The position numbers and the translations under genes are program-made. From Nocardioides sp. BGMRC 2183 (lineage in GTDB: Bacteria > Actinomycetota > Actinomycetes > Propionibacteriales > Nocardioidaceae), in NCBI GenBank assembly GCA_008123405.1, contig VSSA01000005.1, forward strand, positions 62,001-126,000: DNA of 64,000 nucleotides, given 5' to 3'. A model generated the notes under the pieces. It had not been told where the DNA came from. It did not search any database and was given only the letters and a program-made list of their open reading frames with translations. Numbering within the stretch: position 1 is the stretch's first letter; each line of letters begins with the position of its first letter. Positions 43,814-53,366 of this stretch are shown in pieces.

Positions 43814-44716
43814 TCAATCTGCGCCGGTGACGGCGTCGAAGGCCGCCAGCACCGCGGTCACCGTCGGCGACGCACTCATGCTGCGTCGGTGCACAGCGTC
43901 GACCAGTCGCGTCGGCACCGGCTCCTTCACCGGTACGGCGACCAGCCCGTCACCGAGCGCGGACCGACCCAGGCGGGGGACCAGTGCGACACCGAGGCCC
44001 GCGGCCACCATCGCCAGGTGTGAGTCGAACTCGCCGGACTCGTGGGCGACGCGGGGCGGTCGGCCGGTGCCGTCGTACATCCGGTGCAGCCACTGGCGGC
44101 AGATGGTGTCGGGCGGGGTGGCGATCCACGGCACCTCGATCAGGTCGTGCGGGGTGACCGCCGCCTGTGTGGCCAGGGGGTGGTCCACGGGGACGATGAG
44201 GTCGGCGACGTCCTGGGTGAGGGGCGTGGCGACGACGTGGTCGGGGATGTCGAGCCCGACAGCGCCCCAACGGTGCACGATGCCGAGCTCGACCTGCCCG
44301 GCGGCGACGAGATCGACGGTGTCCCATGGCTCCCGCTCGGTGAGGAAGAGGGTGAGGTCGGGATGGGCGTCTCGGAGGCCGGAGACCACCGGGGCCACGA
44401 GCCCGCGGATGGCGGTGGAGAAGGCTGCCATCCGGAACCTCCCGGCGACCACGCCGGCACGCCGCTGCAGGCCCGCCTCCAGCTCCTCGAGGTCGGCAAG
44501 CACCTGTGTGCCCGCCTCGACCAGGTGCTCGCCGTGGCTGGTGAGCATCACGCCGCGGCCGACGCGTTCGAGGAGCGGCACCCCGGTCTGGCGTTCGAGG
44601 CGCTTGATCTGCTGGGAGACGGCGCTCGCAGTGAAGCCGGTAGCGCGAGCAGCGGCGATGACCGACCCCTCGTCGGCGACAGCGCGAAGAGCAGCCAGAG
44701 CGTCGAGATCAATCAT
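43814..44716 (-). CDS. LysR family transcriptional regulator
   Basis: 300 residues. N-terminal winged HTH: VADEGSVIAAARATGFTASA then VSQQIKRLERQTGVPLLERV. The C-terminal effector domain is LysR-like (VELGIVHRWGAVGLDIPD, MVAAGLGVALVPRLGRSALG). Divergent from an EamA-type exporter; only a 13-bp gap separates the start codons, and it contains an inverted repeat, so it likely controls the exporter and itself. Confidence 0.9.
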   Translation of the reverse strand: MIDLDALAALRAVADEGSVIAAARATGFTASAVSQQIKRLERQTGVPLLERVGRGVMLTSHGEHLVEAGTQVLADLEELEAGLQRRAGVVAGRFRMAAFSTAIRGLVAPVVSGLRDAHPDLTLFLTEREPWDTVDLVAAGQVELGIVHRWGAVGLDIPDHVVATPLTQDVADLIVPVDHPLATQAAVTPHDLIEVPWIATPPDTICRQWLHRMYDGTGRPPRVAHESGEFDSHLAMVAAGLGVALVPRLGRSALGDGLVAVPVKEPVPTRLVDAVHRRSMSASPTVTAVLAAFDAVTGAD

Positions 44717-44731
44717 GTAGCAACGTTACAT
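44715..44731. promoter_or_regulatory. Inverted repeat between lysR and eamA
   Basis: ATGTA-N7-TACAT, with the core AACGTT also palindromic. It covers the LysR ATG and the first possible ATG of the divergent gene. It has the T-N11-A style of LysR boxes. Function by position. Confidence 0.45.
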
Positions 44732-44789
44732 GAATCGACGTGGGACTATTCGCTGGTCCTTCACGGTCGGCGCTGCCAGGCTCGTTCCC

Positions 44790-45890
44790 GTGAATCTCCG
44801 CGACAGCCTCCTCGCCGCCTCGGTCGCCGTGATCTGGGGGCTCAACTTCGTGGTCATCGACGTCGGCATGGGGCAGGTGCCTCCGCTGGTCTTCCTCGCC
44901 GTCCGGTTCCTGGTGGTGCTGGTGCCGGCGGTCCTCTGGCTGCCGCGCCCGCCCGTGCCTTGGCGCACGATCCTCGCGGTGGGCGCGTTCATGTCGCTGG
45001 GACAGTTCGGCTTCCTTTACGTGGCGATGCACGCAGGGATGCCGGCAGGGCTGGCCGGTCTGGTGCTGCAGGCCCAGGTGGTCCTCACCATCGTGCTGGC
45101 CGCCGTGGCGCTGCGCGAACGGCCCACACGAGGCCAGGTCGCCGGGGTCTCCCTCGGTGCTGTGGGCCTGCTGGTCGTCGCCCTCGGACGAGGCGGTCAC
45201 GTCCCGCTGATGGCATTGCTGCTCTGCCTGACCGCTGCACTGATGTGGGCGATCGGCAACGTGGTCTCCCGTGCCTCGGGTGCCACCGGTGGGCTCGCGC
45301 TGACCGTCTGGTCGGCACTGGTGGTGCCGGGTCCACTGCTGGTGCTGGCCGTCCTGATCGACGGGCCGGGGGTGCTGGCGGAGGCGGCCGCGGCGTTCGA
45401 CGTTCCGGCACTCCTCTCCACGCTCTACACCGCGCTGCTGGCCTCGCTGGTGGGCTACGGGATCTTCAACGGCCTGCTCTCCCGCCACCCCTCGGCAGCG
45501 GTGGTGCCGTGGATCCTGCTGGTCCCCCCGGTCTCCATCGGCTCCGCCTGGCTGCTGCTCGACGAGGTCCCGCCCACGGGCGAGCTGGTCGGCGGGCTCA
45601 TCCTGGTGGCCGGTGTGATGGTCGCGCTGCGGCCGGTCAGGTCAGCGACCCGACTCGGTGTAACCCGGACCGCCGTCCAGCGCGGCAAGCGCGGCGAGCA
45701 CCCGGCGAGCGGTGAAGTCGGCGGCACGCTGCTCGACCTCGGCGAGCGTGCAGAACGCCACCGAGCGGATCTCGCGGGGCTCCAGCACCGTGGTGCCGAG
45801 GATCGCCGGCGGCAACCGTCCCCCGTCGAAGACCAGCCCGACCGCGTCGTCCCAGCCGCCCCAGGGCGGCAGCCAGTCGGTGAGCAGTAG
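44790..45890 (+). CDS. EamA/DMT family exporter with antisense-overlap C-terminal extension
   Basis: 366 residues from the GTG at 44790 (an in-frame ATG at 44730 overlaps the operator). Ten hydrophobic spans of the EamA fold, beginning SLLAASVAVIWGLNFVVIDV, with an internal repeat. The membrane domain ends around VALRPVRSATR (~45655), but the frame stays open for another 75 codons of Arg/Gly/Gln-rich sequence, antisense to the Nudix gene. Typical EamA proteins are about 290-300 residues, so the extension is probably spurious or reflects a lost stop. Probably exports an amino acid or metabolite. Confidence 0.78.
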   Translation: MNLRDSLLAASVAVIWGLNFVVIDVGMGQVPPLVFLAVRFLVVLVPAVLWLPRPPVPWRTILAVGAFMSLGQFGFLYVAMHAGMPAGLAGLVLQAQVVLTIVLAAVALRERPTRGQVAGVSLGAVGLLVVALGRGGHVPLMALLLCLTAALMWAIGNVVSRASGATGGLALTVWSALVVPGPLLVLAVLIDGPGVLAEAAAAFDVPALLSTLYTALLASLVGYGIFNGLLSRHPSAAVVPWILLVPPVSIGSAWLLLDEVPPTGELVGGLILVAGVMVALRPVRSATRLGVTRTAVQRGKRGEHPASGEVGGTLLDLGERAERHRADLAGLQHRGAEDRRRQPSPVEDQPDRVVPAAPGRQPVGEQ

Positions 45891-46421
45891 CGAACCGGCA
45901 GGGACGGTCAGCCCGAGCTCCTCCTCGATCTCCCGGGTCACCGCGAGGCGGGGGGACTCGTTGACCTCGACCACCCCGCCGGGCAGATCCCAGTCGGTCT
46001 TGTAGGTGAGCCGGCACAGCAGCACGCGGGGCTCGGCGTCGGTGTCGTCCGCCGCACGGATCAGCATCTGCCCGATCGCCCGCTTGCGCGGCAGGAAGGA
46101 GTTGAGCAGCGCACGGAACCCTCCGGGCTGGTCCAGCGGCGGATCGTCGGCGAGCCGTGCGTAGACCACCCGGTCGCCCTGCCGGCGGCGCTCGACCCCT
46201 TCCCGGCGCAGGCCGGACCAGGTGGCCAGTCGCTGTCCGTCGGTGTCGTCGACGTCGACCTTCGCCTCGACCCGGTCGTGCCGGCCGAGCGCCTCGTCGA
46301 CGAGCGCCCGGATCGCGACCACCTCCTGCTGCCAGTGCGCGGCCAGCTCGACCGGCCAGACGATCCGGGCCACCCCGGCCTCGACCGTGGTCACCCGCGG
46401 CGGCTCCGCCGGGTGGCTCAC
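45642..46421 (-). CDS. Nudix hydrolase
   Basis: 259 residues. Nudix box in DLPGGVVEVNESPRLAVTREIEEELGL; written in parts, GGVVEVNESPRLAVT then REIEEELGL, matches G-x5-E-x7-REUxEExGU. An N-terminal extension of ~115 residues is unlike minimal Nudix enzymes (VARIVWPVELAAHWQQEVVA). GTG start overlaps the moeA stop (GTGA), so it is coupled to moeA. Substrate unknown. Confidence 0.85.
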   Translation of the reverse strand: MSHPAEPPRVTTVEAGVARIVWPVELAAHWQQEVVAIRALVDEALGRHDRVEAKVDVDDTDGQRLATWSGLRREGVERRRQGDRVVYARLADDPPLDQPGGFRALLNSFLPRKRAIGQMLIRAADDTDAEPRVLLCRLTYKTDWDLPGGVVEVNESPRLAVTREIEEELGLTVPAGSLLLTDWLPPWGGWDDAVGLVFDGGRLPPAILGTTVLEPREIRSVAFCTLAEVEQRAADFTARRVLAALAALDGGPGYTESGR

Positions 46422-47668
46422 GCCCACAGGTCCCACACCTCCACCGGATCACCGGCGGAGGCGGCGACCAGGTCCTCGGGCAGGTCGATGAGGCAGTCGG
46501 CGCCGGCGAACCAGCTGAGGAAGCCGGAGCCGGCGGGTCCCCACGGCCGGACCGTGCCGGCGAGACGGTCGAGTCGCCCCCGGCGCAACTGCCGCTTGCC
46601 GTCCGGTGAGGTCAGATCCTCGCCGAGCCTGGCCGAGAACCGCCGGCGCTCCGGATGCGGCAGACCGGCGAGCCGGCGCAGTGCAGGCCGGAGGAACACC
46701 TCGAAGGAGGTCAGCGTGCTGACCGGGTTGCCCGGCAAGCAGACCACCGGCACCCCCGCATAGGTGCCCGCGCCCTGCGGCATCCCCGGCTGCATCGCGA
46801 CCTTGGTGAACTCCACGCCGCGTGAGCCCAGGGCGTCCTTGACCACTTCGTAGGCGCCGGCGCTGACCCCGCCCGAGGTGACGATCAGGTCGACCGGCCG
46901 GTCCGCGAGGGCGTCGTCGAGCAGCCCCAGGAACTCCGGTACGTCGTCGGCGACCCAGCGGCGTCGTACCACCTCGCTGCCGGCCTGCTGCACGGCGGCC
47001 GCCAGCATCGGTGAGTTCGAGTCGCGGATCTGTCCGGAGCCGGGCTGGGGGTGGTCGGTGAGCTCCGAGCCGGTGGAGCAGACCAGGACGCGCGGTCGAC
47101 GACGCACCGTGACCCGGTCGATCCCCACCGCCGCGAGGGCGCCGATCTGGGCTGCGTCGAGGGGCGTGCCGACGCTGAGCAGCTCGCTGCCGATCGCGAG
47201 ATCGGAGCCTGTCGGCCGCACGAAACGGCCGGGCTCCCGGGCGGCGTGGATCCGGACCAGGTCGGTGCCCCCGTCGGTCACCTCGACCTCGACCACCGTG
47301 TCGGCGCCGGCCGGCAGCGGCGCGCCGGTCATGATCCGGGCGGCCGTCCCCGGAGGGAGCGTGCCGGGTGCGGCACCGGCTGGGATGTCTGCGGAGACGG
47401 GCAGGGTGACCGGCGCGGCCGTCGTCGCTGCCGCGATCTCGGCTGCGCGGACGGCGTACCCGTCCATCGCGGAGTTGTCGAAGGCCGGCAGGTCCTCCGG
47501 CGAGGCGACCGCGACCGCGACTACCCGTCCCAGGGCGTCGGCGCAGGCGATGGTCTCGGTCCACTCCGCGGCCAGGGGCTCGCTCAGCACAGCTGCGGGG
47601 TCCGGCAGCAACGCGGCCACCGTGGCGGCATGGACGTCGACGGGGATCGGCGGGGGAGCGGAGACCAC
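46418..47668 (-). CDS. moeA: Molybdopterin molybdenumtransferase MoeA
   Basis: 416 residues. Motifs: LPAFDNSAMDGYAVRAAEI, RIMTGAPLPAGADTVVEVE, VCSTGSELTDHPQPGSGQIR, VTSGGVSAGAYEVVKDAL and VVCLPGNPVSTLTSFEVFLR, all conserved in MoeA/gephyrin E domains. It inserts molybdate into adenylylated molybdopterin. GTG start with TACCCT 6 nt away. Other moa genes are not adjacent. Coupled to the Nudix gene downstream. Confidence 0.94.
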   Translation of the reverse strand: MVSAPPPIPVDVHAATVAALLPDPAAVLSEPLAAEWTETIACADALGRVVAVAVASPEDLPAFDNSAMDGYAVRAAEIAAATTAAPVTLPVSADIPAGAAPGTLPPGTAARIMTGAPLPAGADTVVEVEVTDGGTDLVRIHAAREPGRFVRPTGSDLAIGSELLSVGTPLDAAQIGALAAVGIDRVTVRRRPRVLVCSTGSELTDHPQPGSGQIRDSNSPMLAAAVQQAGSEVVRRRWVADDVPEFLGLLDDALADRPVDLIVTSGGVSAGAYEVVKDALGSRGVEFTKVAMQPGMPQGAGTYAGVPVVCLPGNPVSTLTSFEVFLRPALRRLAGLPHPERRRFSARLGEDLTSPDGKRQLRRGRLDRLAGTVRPWGPAGSGFLSWFAGADCLIDLPEDLVAASAGDPVEVWDLWA

Positions 47669-47674
47669 CGGTCC

Positions 47675-47680
47675 AGGGTA
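47675..47680 (-). promoter_or_regulatory. -10 box of moeA (leaderless type)
   Basis: TACCCT on the minus strand, 6 nt from the GTG at 47668. Confidence 0.5.
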
Positions 47681-47724
47681 GGGCGTGCAGCCAGGCGCCT
47701 CTGGACACGCGCTCGGACGCAGAA

Positions 47725-47763
47725 CACGGGCGAGGAAGCCCCCATGACTCCGCCTCGCCCGTG
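47725..47763. promoter_or_regulatory. 11-bp inverted repeat in moeA-47918 intergenic region
   Basis: CACGGGCGAGG and its exact complement, separated by 17 nt. It could be a terminator or leader structure for the divergent gene pair. A further GTAACG...CGTTAC pair lies downstream. No gene was seen in 47669-47917. Confidence 0.4.
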
Positions 47764-47917
47764 AACATTGGTGTAACGCGGCAGGCGGCGGCGTCGTTAC
47801 GGTTCTCGACGGGCCGCGCCGGACGCATGCTGCAGGACTGCTGCAGACCGGGCAGAATGCTCAGCGCAGGGCCAGATTTCCGGCGAGCGTGGCCACCTTC
47901 AACGCGGAAAGTGACCG

Positions 47918-48292
47918 ATGAGCGAGAAGACCAGCAAGAACGACGTCACCACCGAGAACCCATCGGGAGGTGGCCGCAGCCTCAGCACGGCGCGGGTGCG
48001 GAGCATCGCCGCGCGCGTGGTGTGGGGAGCGTTCCTGCTGATCGCGTTGGTGATGGCCGCTGCGGCGTTCAGCTTCGCCCTCGACGCCAATGCCGACAAC
48101 ACCCTGGTCCGCACCGTGCGCGACCTCGCCGACGTCTTCGACCTCGGCATCTTCGACCTCGACAACCCGGTCTGGGAGCCGGGCGAGGACGCCAAGAACG
48201 CGGTGGTCAAGACCGCGCTGGCCAACTACGGCGCCGCCGCGGTGGGCTATCTCGTGGTCGGCCGTGTCGTCGAGCGCATCATCCGGCCGTGA
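47918..48292 (+). CDS. Membrane protein of unknown function
   Basis: 124 residues. Polar N-terminus to about residue 33, one strong helix VWGAFLLIALVMAAAAFSFA, an Asp/Asn-rich segment (ADNTLVRTVRDLADVFDLGI), and a second helix near the C-terminus (NYGAAAVGYLVVGRVVERII). ATG after GGAAAGTGACC. No family recognised. Confidence 0.65.
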   Translation: MSEKTSKNDVTTENPSGGGRSLSTARVRSIAARVVWGAFLLIALVMAAAAFSFALDANADNTLVRTVRDLADVFDLGIFDLDNPVWEPGEDAKNAVVKTALANYGAAAVGYLVVGRVVERIIRP

Positions 48293-48462
48293 GGTCGGCG
48301 TCGGCGTCGTGCTGGCGCCAACCCGTGTGAGTTAGCCAACTCACGTTCAGTTTCTTGTGGGTAACAGCGGGCGGTAGCCTGCCCCACGCCGTCCATCCAG
48401 GGCCACACGTCCCCGCTGTGGGGGCCCAGAGTGCACAGGAAGGGGCCGTTGCGGCCACAACC

Positions 48463-49254
48463 ATGAACATTGTCGTCTGTGTGAAGTACGTGCCCGACGC
48501 CACCGCCGACCGGCGGTTCGAGTCGGACAACACTGTTGATCGTGAAGGTGTCGACGGTCTGCTGTCGGAGCTTGACGAGTACGCCGTCGAGCAGGCCCTC
48601 CAGATGAAGGAGAAGCGTGCCGACGAGGAGGTCACCGTCACCGCGGTGACCATCGGCCCCGAGAAGGCCGTCGACGCGGTCCGCAAGGCCCTCCAGATGG
48701 GTGCCGACGCCGGCGTCCACGTCTCCGACGAGGCAGTGGCCGGCTCCGATGCGGTCGCCACCTCGCTGGTGCTGGCCAAGGCCATCGAGAAGATCGGGCA
48801 GCCCGACGTCGTCATGTGCGGCATGGCCTCGACCGACGCCGGCATGAGCGTGGTCCCGGCGATGCTCGCCGAGCGCCTCGGCCTGCCGCAGGTCACCATG
48901 GCCGCCGTGGTGGAGTCCCAGGGCGACCAGGTCCGGATCAAGCGTGACGGTGACACCGCGACCGAGGTGATCGGTGGCCGGATGCCGATGGTCCTCTCGG
49001 TCACCGACCAGTCCGGAGAGGCGCGCTACCCGTCCTTCAAGGGCATCATGGCCGCGAAGAAGAAGCCGCTGGAGACCTACTCGCTCGGCGACCTCGGTGT
49101 CGACGCCGACCAGGTCGGCCTCTCTGCCGCGTGGACCGCGGTGGAGGAGACCGCCGCCCGTCCGCCGCGCACCGCCGGCGAGATCGTGAAGGACGAGGAC
49201 GGCTCGGGCGCGACCGCGCTGGTCGAGTTCCTCGCCTCGAAGAAGTTCATCTGA
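48463..49254 (+). CDS. etfB: Electron transfer flavoprotein beta subunit
   Basis: 263 residues. ETF-beta signature: MNIVVCVKYVPDATADRRFE, VDGLLSELDEYAVEQALQMK, and the AMP-binding/signature block with GMASTDAGMSVVPAMLAERL and RMPMVLSVTDQSGEARYPSF. With EtfA it carries electrons from acyl-CoA dehydrogenases to the membrane ETF:quinone oxidoreductase. The ATG at 48463 starts the conserved protein; upstream frame is discarded. A TAGCCT -10 box at 48375 gives a leader of about 75 nt. etfA follows 16 nt later. Confidence 0.95.
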   Translation: MNIVVCVKYVPDATADRRFESDNTVDREGVDGLLSELDEYAVEQALQMKEKRADEEVTVTAVTIGPEKAVDAVRKALQMGADAGVHVSDEAVAGSDAVATSLVLAKAIEKIGQPDVVMCGMASTDAGMSVVPAMLAERLGLPQVTMAAVVESQGDQVRIKRDGDTATEVIGGRMPMVLSVTDQSGEARYPSFKGIMAAKKKPLETYSLGDLGVDADQVGLSAAWTAVEETAARPPRTAGEIVKDEDGSGATALVEFLASKKFI

Positions 49255-49270
49255 GGACGAGGGAGTAGCT

Positions 49271-50224
49271 ATGTCTGAAGTTCTGGTTCTCGTCGACCAC
49301 GTCGACGGTGCGGTCCGCAAGCCCTCGTACGAGCTGTTGGCGATCGCGAAGCGTCTCGGTGAGCCCGCCGCCGTCTTCATCGGTGGTGCCGACAAGGCGG
49401 CCGCTGCCGCGGAGTCGCTCAAGGGCTACGGCGCCGACAAGGTGTACGTCGTCGACGACGCCGAGGTGAAGGGCTACCTGGTGGCGCCGAAGGCCGAGGT
49501 GCTGCAGCAGATCGCCGAGAAGGCCTCGCCGGCCGCGATCCTGATCCCGTCCTCGGCCGAGGGCAAGGAGATCGCCGCGCGCCTGGCGATCAAGCTGGAG
49601 TCCGGCCTGATCACCGACGCCGTGGACGTCGACGCCAACGGCGTGACCACTCAGTCGGTCTTCGCGGGCAACTTCACCGTGACCGCCAAGGTCACCAAGG
49701 GCACCCCGATCATCACCGTCAAGCCGAACGCCGCCTCCCCGGAGGAGGGCGCCGGCGCGGGTGCCGTCCAAGAGTTCGCCGCGACGGTCTCCGACGCCGC
49801 CAAGGGCGCGCAGATCGTCGCCGCGCAGCCGCGTCAGTCCACCGGTCGTCCTGAGCTGACCGAGGCCGCCATCGTGGTCTCCGGCGGTCGTGGCACCGGC
49901 GGTGACTTCGACTCCGTCGAGGGTCTCGCCGACGCACTCGGCGCGGCGGTCGGCGCCTCGCGTGCCGCGGTCGACTCCGGGTGGAAGCCGCACACCTTCC
50001 AGGTCGGGCAGACCGGCAAGGTCGTCTCGCCGCAGCTCTACATCGCCAACGGCATCTCCGGTGCGATCCAGCACCGCGCCGGCATGCAGACCTCGAAGAC
50101 CATCGTTGCGGTCAACAAGGACGAGGAGGCACCGATCTTCGAGCTCGTCGACTTCGGCGTCGTGGGCGACCTGCACACCGTCCTCCCTGCCGTCACCGCA
50201 GAGGTCGAGAAGCGCAAGGGCTGA
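49271..50224 (+). CDS. etfA: Electron transfer flavoprotein alpha subunit
   Basis: 317 residues. N-terminal EtfA domain ([20 protein letters not shown]) and C-terminal FAD-binding domain with [31 protein letters not shown] and [20 protein letters not shown] (FAD contacts). Partner of EtfB in fatty-acid and amino-acid oxidation. ATG after GAGGGAGTAGCT. Followed by a strong terminator. Confidence 0.96.
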   Translation: MSEVLVLVDHVDGAVRKPSYELLAIAKRLGEPAAVFIGGADKAAAAAESLKGYGADKVYVVDDAEVKGYLVAPKAEVLQQIAEKASPAAILIPSSAEGKEIAARLAIKLESGLITDAVDVDANGVTTQSVFAGNFTVTAKVTKGTPIITVKPNAASPEEGAGAGAVQEFAATVSDAAKGAQIVAAQPRQSTGRPELTEAAIVVSGGRGTGGDFDSVEGLADALGAAVGASRAAVDSGWKPHTFQVGQTGKVVSPQLYIANGISGAIQHRAGMQTSKTIVAVNKDEEAPIFELVDFGVVGDLHTVLPAVTAEVEKRKG

Positions 50225-50250
50225 CCAGCCCCGTCGGCTCGCCCGACAGC

Positions 50251-50287
50251 ACAACGCCCCGCCCGGTCCGACCGGGCGGGGCGTTGT
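50251..50287 (+). terminator. Terminator after etfBA
   Basis: Perfect 17-bp arms (ACAACGCCCCGCCCGGT and complement) with a 3-nt loop CCG, then CGCGTCC. Between convergent genes, so it may serve both. Confidence 0.85.
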
Positions 50288-50315
50288 CGCGTCCAGGACG
50301 ACGATCAGCGGCGGA

Positions 50316-51929
50316 TCAGCGGCGGTAGTACTCGCCCCGGTCGTTCTCGTCCACGTCGCCGATCTGTTGCAGGTGACGGATCTTGCGTGCGCCCGGCTTG
50401 CCGCCGATGCAGACCCGCCGCTTGGCGGTGTTGTTGGAGTAGTCGGACTCGACGAGGGTCCGATCGCCGGTCTCGTGGTCCAGGATCGGGTTGCCCTCGA
50501 CCCACACGTTGTAGCACCCGTTGGGCAGGCCCTTGAGGTTGAACGACTGCCCGGCGCGGAACTGCGCGTAGGTGTCGCCCCATCCCGCGGCCAACACCTC
50601 GCGGATCGAGAGGGAGGTGTGGTCGCCGCACGCGGTGGCGAGGTCGCTGTTCTCGACGTTCCACTGGGCGCCGTCGCCGGTCAGGTCGACTGCGTCGGTG
50701 TTCGCCAGGCAGAAGGCCTCCTTGCGCGACTGCACGCCGTGGTGGTCGTCGTGGCCGTCGGGCGCCTCGGGGGTGTGCCCGACCGGCAGCAGCGAGTACG
50801 CCGCGAACGAGCGGAAGTGCCAGTGCAGGTGAGTCGGCTTGGGGTCCCACTCGAACTCGCCCACCCGGGCATAGTCGGGCAGTTGCTGGCCGTCGGCGTC
50901 GAAGAAGTACTGGTAGCCGTCCATCAGGTCCTTGCCGCCACGGCGGAAGCCGTCGACGACCAGGGGCGAATTGCCGCCGTTCCACACCGTGGCGGAGAAC
51001 TGCAGGTAGTTGCCGTTACCGGAGATCTGCAGCCCCCATGCGGGCAACGCGCGCAGGTCCGGCTTGGGGTAGTCGGCCGGCACCTCGGCCGGATCGAGGG
51101 CCCGCTGCGCGTTCGGCCGTGAGGCGCTCGGGGTCGGCGTGTCCGACGGCGGGCGCGGGACGGAGCGACGACACCCGCGGTCGCAGTCCTCATAGCTGCG
51201 GATCCGGACCGTGGTGGTGCGGACCCGGTCGGTGGCGCTCATGTTGAGCGCGTCCGCCCACGCCTTGGTGACCCGCACCTCGACCCGATAGCGACCCTTC
51301 GGCACGCCCTTCATCCGTCCCCAGGGCTCCAGCACGGAGGCGGCGTACCCGTCGGAGATGCCCTGGACGGCACCCAGGCTGTAGGGGTTGTAGTTGCAGT
51401 AGGTCGGGTACGGCGAGCGCGGGTCGGCGTCGGGCCGGATCCGCTCGCTGACCGACCCCAGGCAGGCACCGCGGACCCGGGTGTAGGAAGCCTTGGCCTT
51501 CGGCGACGTCTTCAGCGGGGTGAAGCGGAGCCGGACGAACCGGTCGAGCTGGTTGAAGGAGTTGGTGAGGTCCGTCCCGAGCTCGGTGCTGCCGCCGGCG
51601 GCGTCGCGGCGCGAGACCACGATCGGCGAGGAGTAGTCGGCGCGGTTCAGGTCGAGCCGGAGGTCGGCGCCCTGGGCGACCATCCGGACGCCGAGGTCGG
51701 TGTAGAGGCGCTTGCCCTCGGCATAGACGACCTGCCGCTTGGGGGCGGAGAGGTGGAGCCGGGGCGCGGGTGCGGCCGCGGTGGCGGGTGCGTCGACCCC
51801 CTCCTCGGCCGCGGAGGGCCCGCCAGCGGCGGTGAGGAGCAGGGGTGCGCACAGCGCGGCGGTCGCCAGCGCCAGGCAGGCGGTGCGCAGGCGGGACGGG
51901 CGGCGGTGCCCGTGGTGGATGGGGTTCAC
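50316..51929 (-). CDS. Secreted lysyl-oxidase-like protein
   Basis: 537 residues with a signal peptide ([19 protein letters not shown], cleavage near 40). The C-terminal ~220 residues match lysyl oxidase: [17 protein letters not shown], copper-site [62 protein letters not shown] and a final Cys. The N-terminal ~250 residues form a separate beta-rich region with Cys pairs ([22 protein letters not shown]). Lysyl oxidases deaminate lysine with a copper/LTQ cofactor; a bacterial cell-surface role is unknown. Confidence 0.85.
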   Translation of the reverse strand: MNPIHHGHRRPSRLRTACLALATAALCAPLLLTAAGGPSAAEEGVDAPATAAAPAPRLHLSAPKRQVVYAEGKRLYTDLGVRMVAQGADLRLDLNRADYSSPIVVSRRDAAGGSTELGTDLTNSFNQLDRFVRLRFTPLKTSPKAKASYTRVRGACLGSVSERIRPDADPRSPYPTYCNYNPYSLGAVQGISDGYAASVLEPWGRMKGVPKGRYRVEVRVTKAWADALNMSATDRVRTTTVRIRSYEDCDRGCRRSVPRPPSDTPTPSASRPNAQRALDPAEVPADYPKPDLRALPAWGLQISGNGNYLQFSATVWNGGNSPLVVDGFRRGGKDLMDGYQYFFDADGQQLPDYARVGEFEWDPKPTHLHWHFRSFAAYSLLPVGHTPEAPDGHDDHHGVQSRKEAFCLANTDAVDLTGDGAQWNVENSDLATACGDHTSLSIREVLAAGWGDTYAQFRAGQSFNLKGLPNGCYNVWVEGNPILDHETGDRTLVESDYSNNTAKRRVCIGGKPGARKIRHLQQIGDVDENDRGEYYRR

Positions 51930-52076
51930 GAGGTGGTCCTCTCCGAGTCGGTGAACCTAAGACGCTCCAGGGTGAGGGAAAGTTGCCTGCGCCGGCAGGG
52001 TTTTCTTCGAACAGGTCGGCCGCGCAGGTGGGACCGGGCGGGTGAGACGCGACGCGGCGGTGGGGGAGCGGCTCAC

Positions 52077-52082
52077 TACCCT
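52077..52082 (+). promoter_or_regulatory. -10 box of proA (leaderless type)
   Basis: TACCCT, 6 nt, then the GTG at 52089. Confidence 0.5.
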
Positions 52083-52088
52083 GGAGCA

Positions 52089-53366
52089 GTGAGCACCACC
52101 GAGACCCCCGAGCCCACCGGCATCGCCGACCAGGTGACCGCGACCGCGCGCCGCGCGCGGGTCGCCGCGCGGACGCTCGCGATCACCACCCGGGCCGTCA
52201 AGGACCGCGCCTTGGAGACGATGGCGGACGCGCTCGAGGCCCGCACCGACGAGGTGGTCGCGGCCAACGTCCGTGACGTCGAGGCAGCCGAGGCCAACGG
52301 CACCCCGGCAAACATCATCGACAGGCTCCGGCTCACCCCCGACCGGATCGCCGGCATGGCCACCGGGCTGCGCGACGTCGCGGGCCTGGCCGACCCGGTC
52401 GGTGAGGTGGTGCGCGGCAGCGTGCTCGCCAACGGTCTCGAGCTGCGGCAGGTGCGTGTGCCGTTCGGGGTGGTCGGGATGATCTACGAGGCGCGCCCCA
52501 ACGTCACCGCTGACGCCGCCGGGATCTGCCTGAAGTCCGGCAACGCGGTGCTGCTGCGCGGCAGCTCGTCAGCCAAGCACAGCAACGCCGCCGTCGTCGA
52601 GGTGCTGCGCGGCGCGGTCGCGGAGGCTGGCCTGCCCGCCGACGTGATCCAACTGGTGCCGGGCGAGACCCACGACAGCGTCAAGGCGCTGATGCGGGCC
52701 CGCGGTGACGTCGACGTGCTGATCCCGCGTGGCGGCGCGGGCCTGATCCGCTCCGTCGTCGAGGAGAGCACGGTGCCGGTGATCGAGACCGGCGTCGGCA
52801 ACTGCCACGTGTACATCGACGCCGCGGCCGACCTGGACAAGGCGCTGGCTATCGTGGTGAACGCCAAGACGCACCGCACGTCGGTGTGCAACGCCGCCGA
52901 GACCCTGCTGGTGCACGCCGACATCGCCGAGGCGCTGCTGCCGCGACTGGTGCCGGCCCTGCAGGAGAAGGGCGTCACGCTGCACGGCGACGCTGCGTTC
53001 ACGGCCTACGAGGACGTGGTCGCGGCCACCGACCAGGACTGGGACACCGAGTACCTCTCGCTCGACCTCGCCGCCCGCGTCGTACCGGATCTGGACGGGG
53101 CGCTGGACCACATCCGGACCTGGTCCAGCCAGCACAGCGACGCGATCGTCACCGAGGACCAGGCCGCGGCGCGGCGCTTCGTCGCCGAGGTGGACTCCGC
53201 GGCGGTGCTGGTCAACGCCTCAACCCGGTTCACCGACGGCGGAGAGTTCGGCTTCGGGGCCGAGATCGGGATCAGCACCCAGAAGCTGCACGCCCGCGGC
53301 CCGATGGGACTGCCCGAGATGACCTCCACCAAGTACGTCGTGATCGGCGACGGCCACATCCGCTGA
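52089..53366 (+). CDS. proA: Gamma-glutamyl phosphate reductase
   Basis: 425 residues. ProA motifs: [60 protein letters not shown], catalytic Cys in [14 protein letters not shown], and [20 protein letters not shown]. Reduces gamma-glutamyl phosphate to the semialdehyde for proline. proB is not adjacent. The 3' end (147 nt) overlaps the antisense extension of the convergent DMT gene. Confidence 0.95.
   Translation: MSTTETPEPTGIADQVTATARRARVAARTLAITTRAVKDRALETMADALEARTDEVVAANVRDVEAAEANGTPANIIDRLRLTPDRIAGMATGLRDVAGLADPVGEVVRGSVLANGLELRQVRVPFGVVGMIYEARPNVTADAAGICLKSGNAVLLRGSSSAKHSNAAVVEVLRGAVAEAGLPADVIQLVPGETHDSVKALMRARGDVDVLIPRGGAGLIRSVVEESTVPVIETGVGNCHVYIDAAADLDKALAIVVNAKTHRTSVCNAAETLLVHADIAEALLPRLVPALQEKGVTLHGDAAFTAYEDVVAATDQDWDTEYLSLDLAARVVPDLDGALDHIRTWSSQHSDAIVTEDQAAARRFVAEVDSAAVLVNASTRFTDGGEFGFGAEIGISTQKLHARGPMGLPEMTSTKYVVIGDGHIR

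Noticed and set aside
47744-47764. Six-codon ORF MTPPRP before the 47918 gene
   Set aside because: It has a fair ribosome-binding site but no conserved context, ends 150 nt before the next gene and lies inside an inverted repeat; too short to support.
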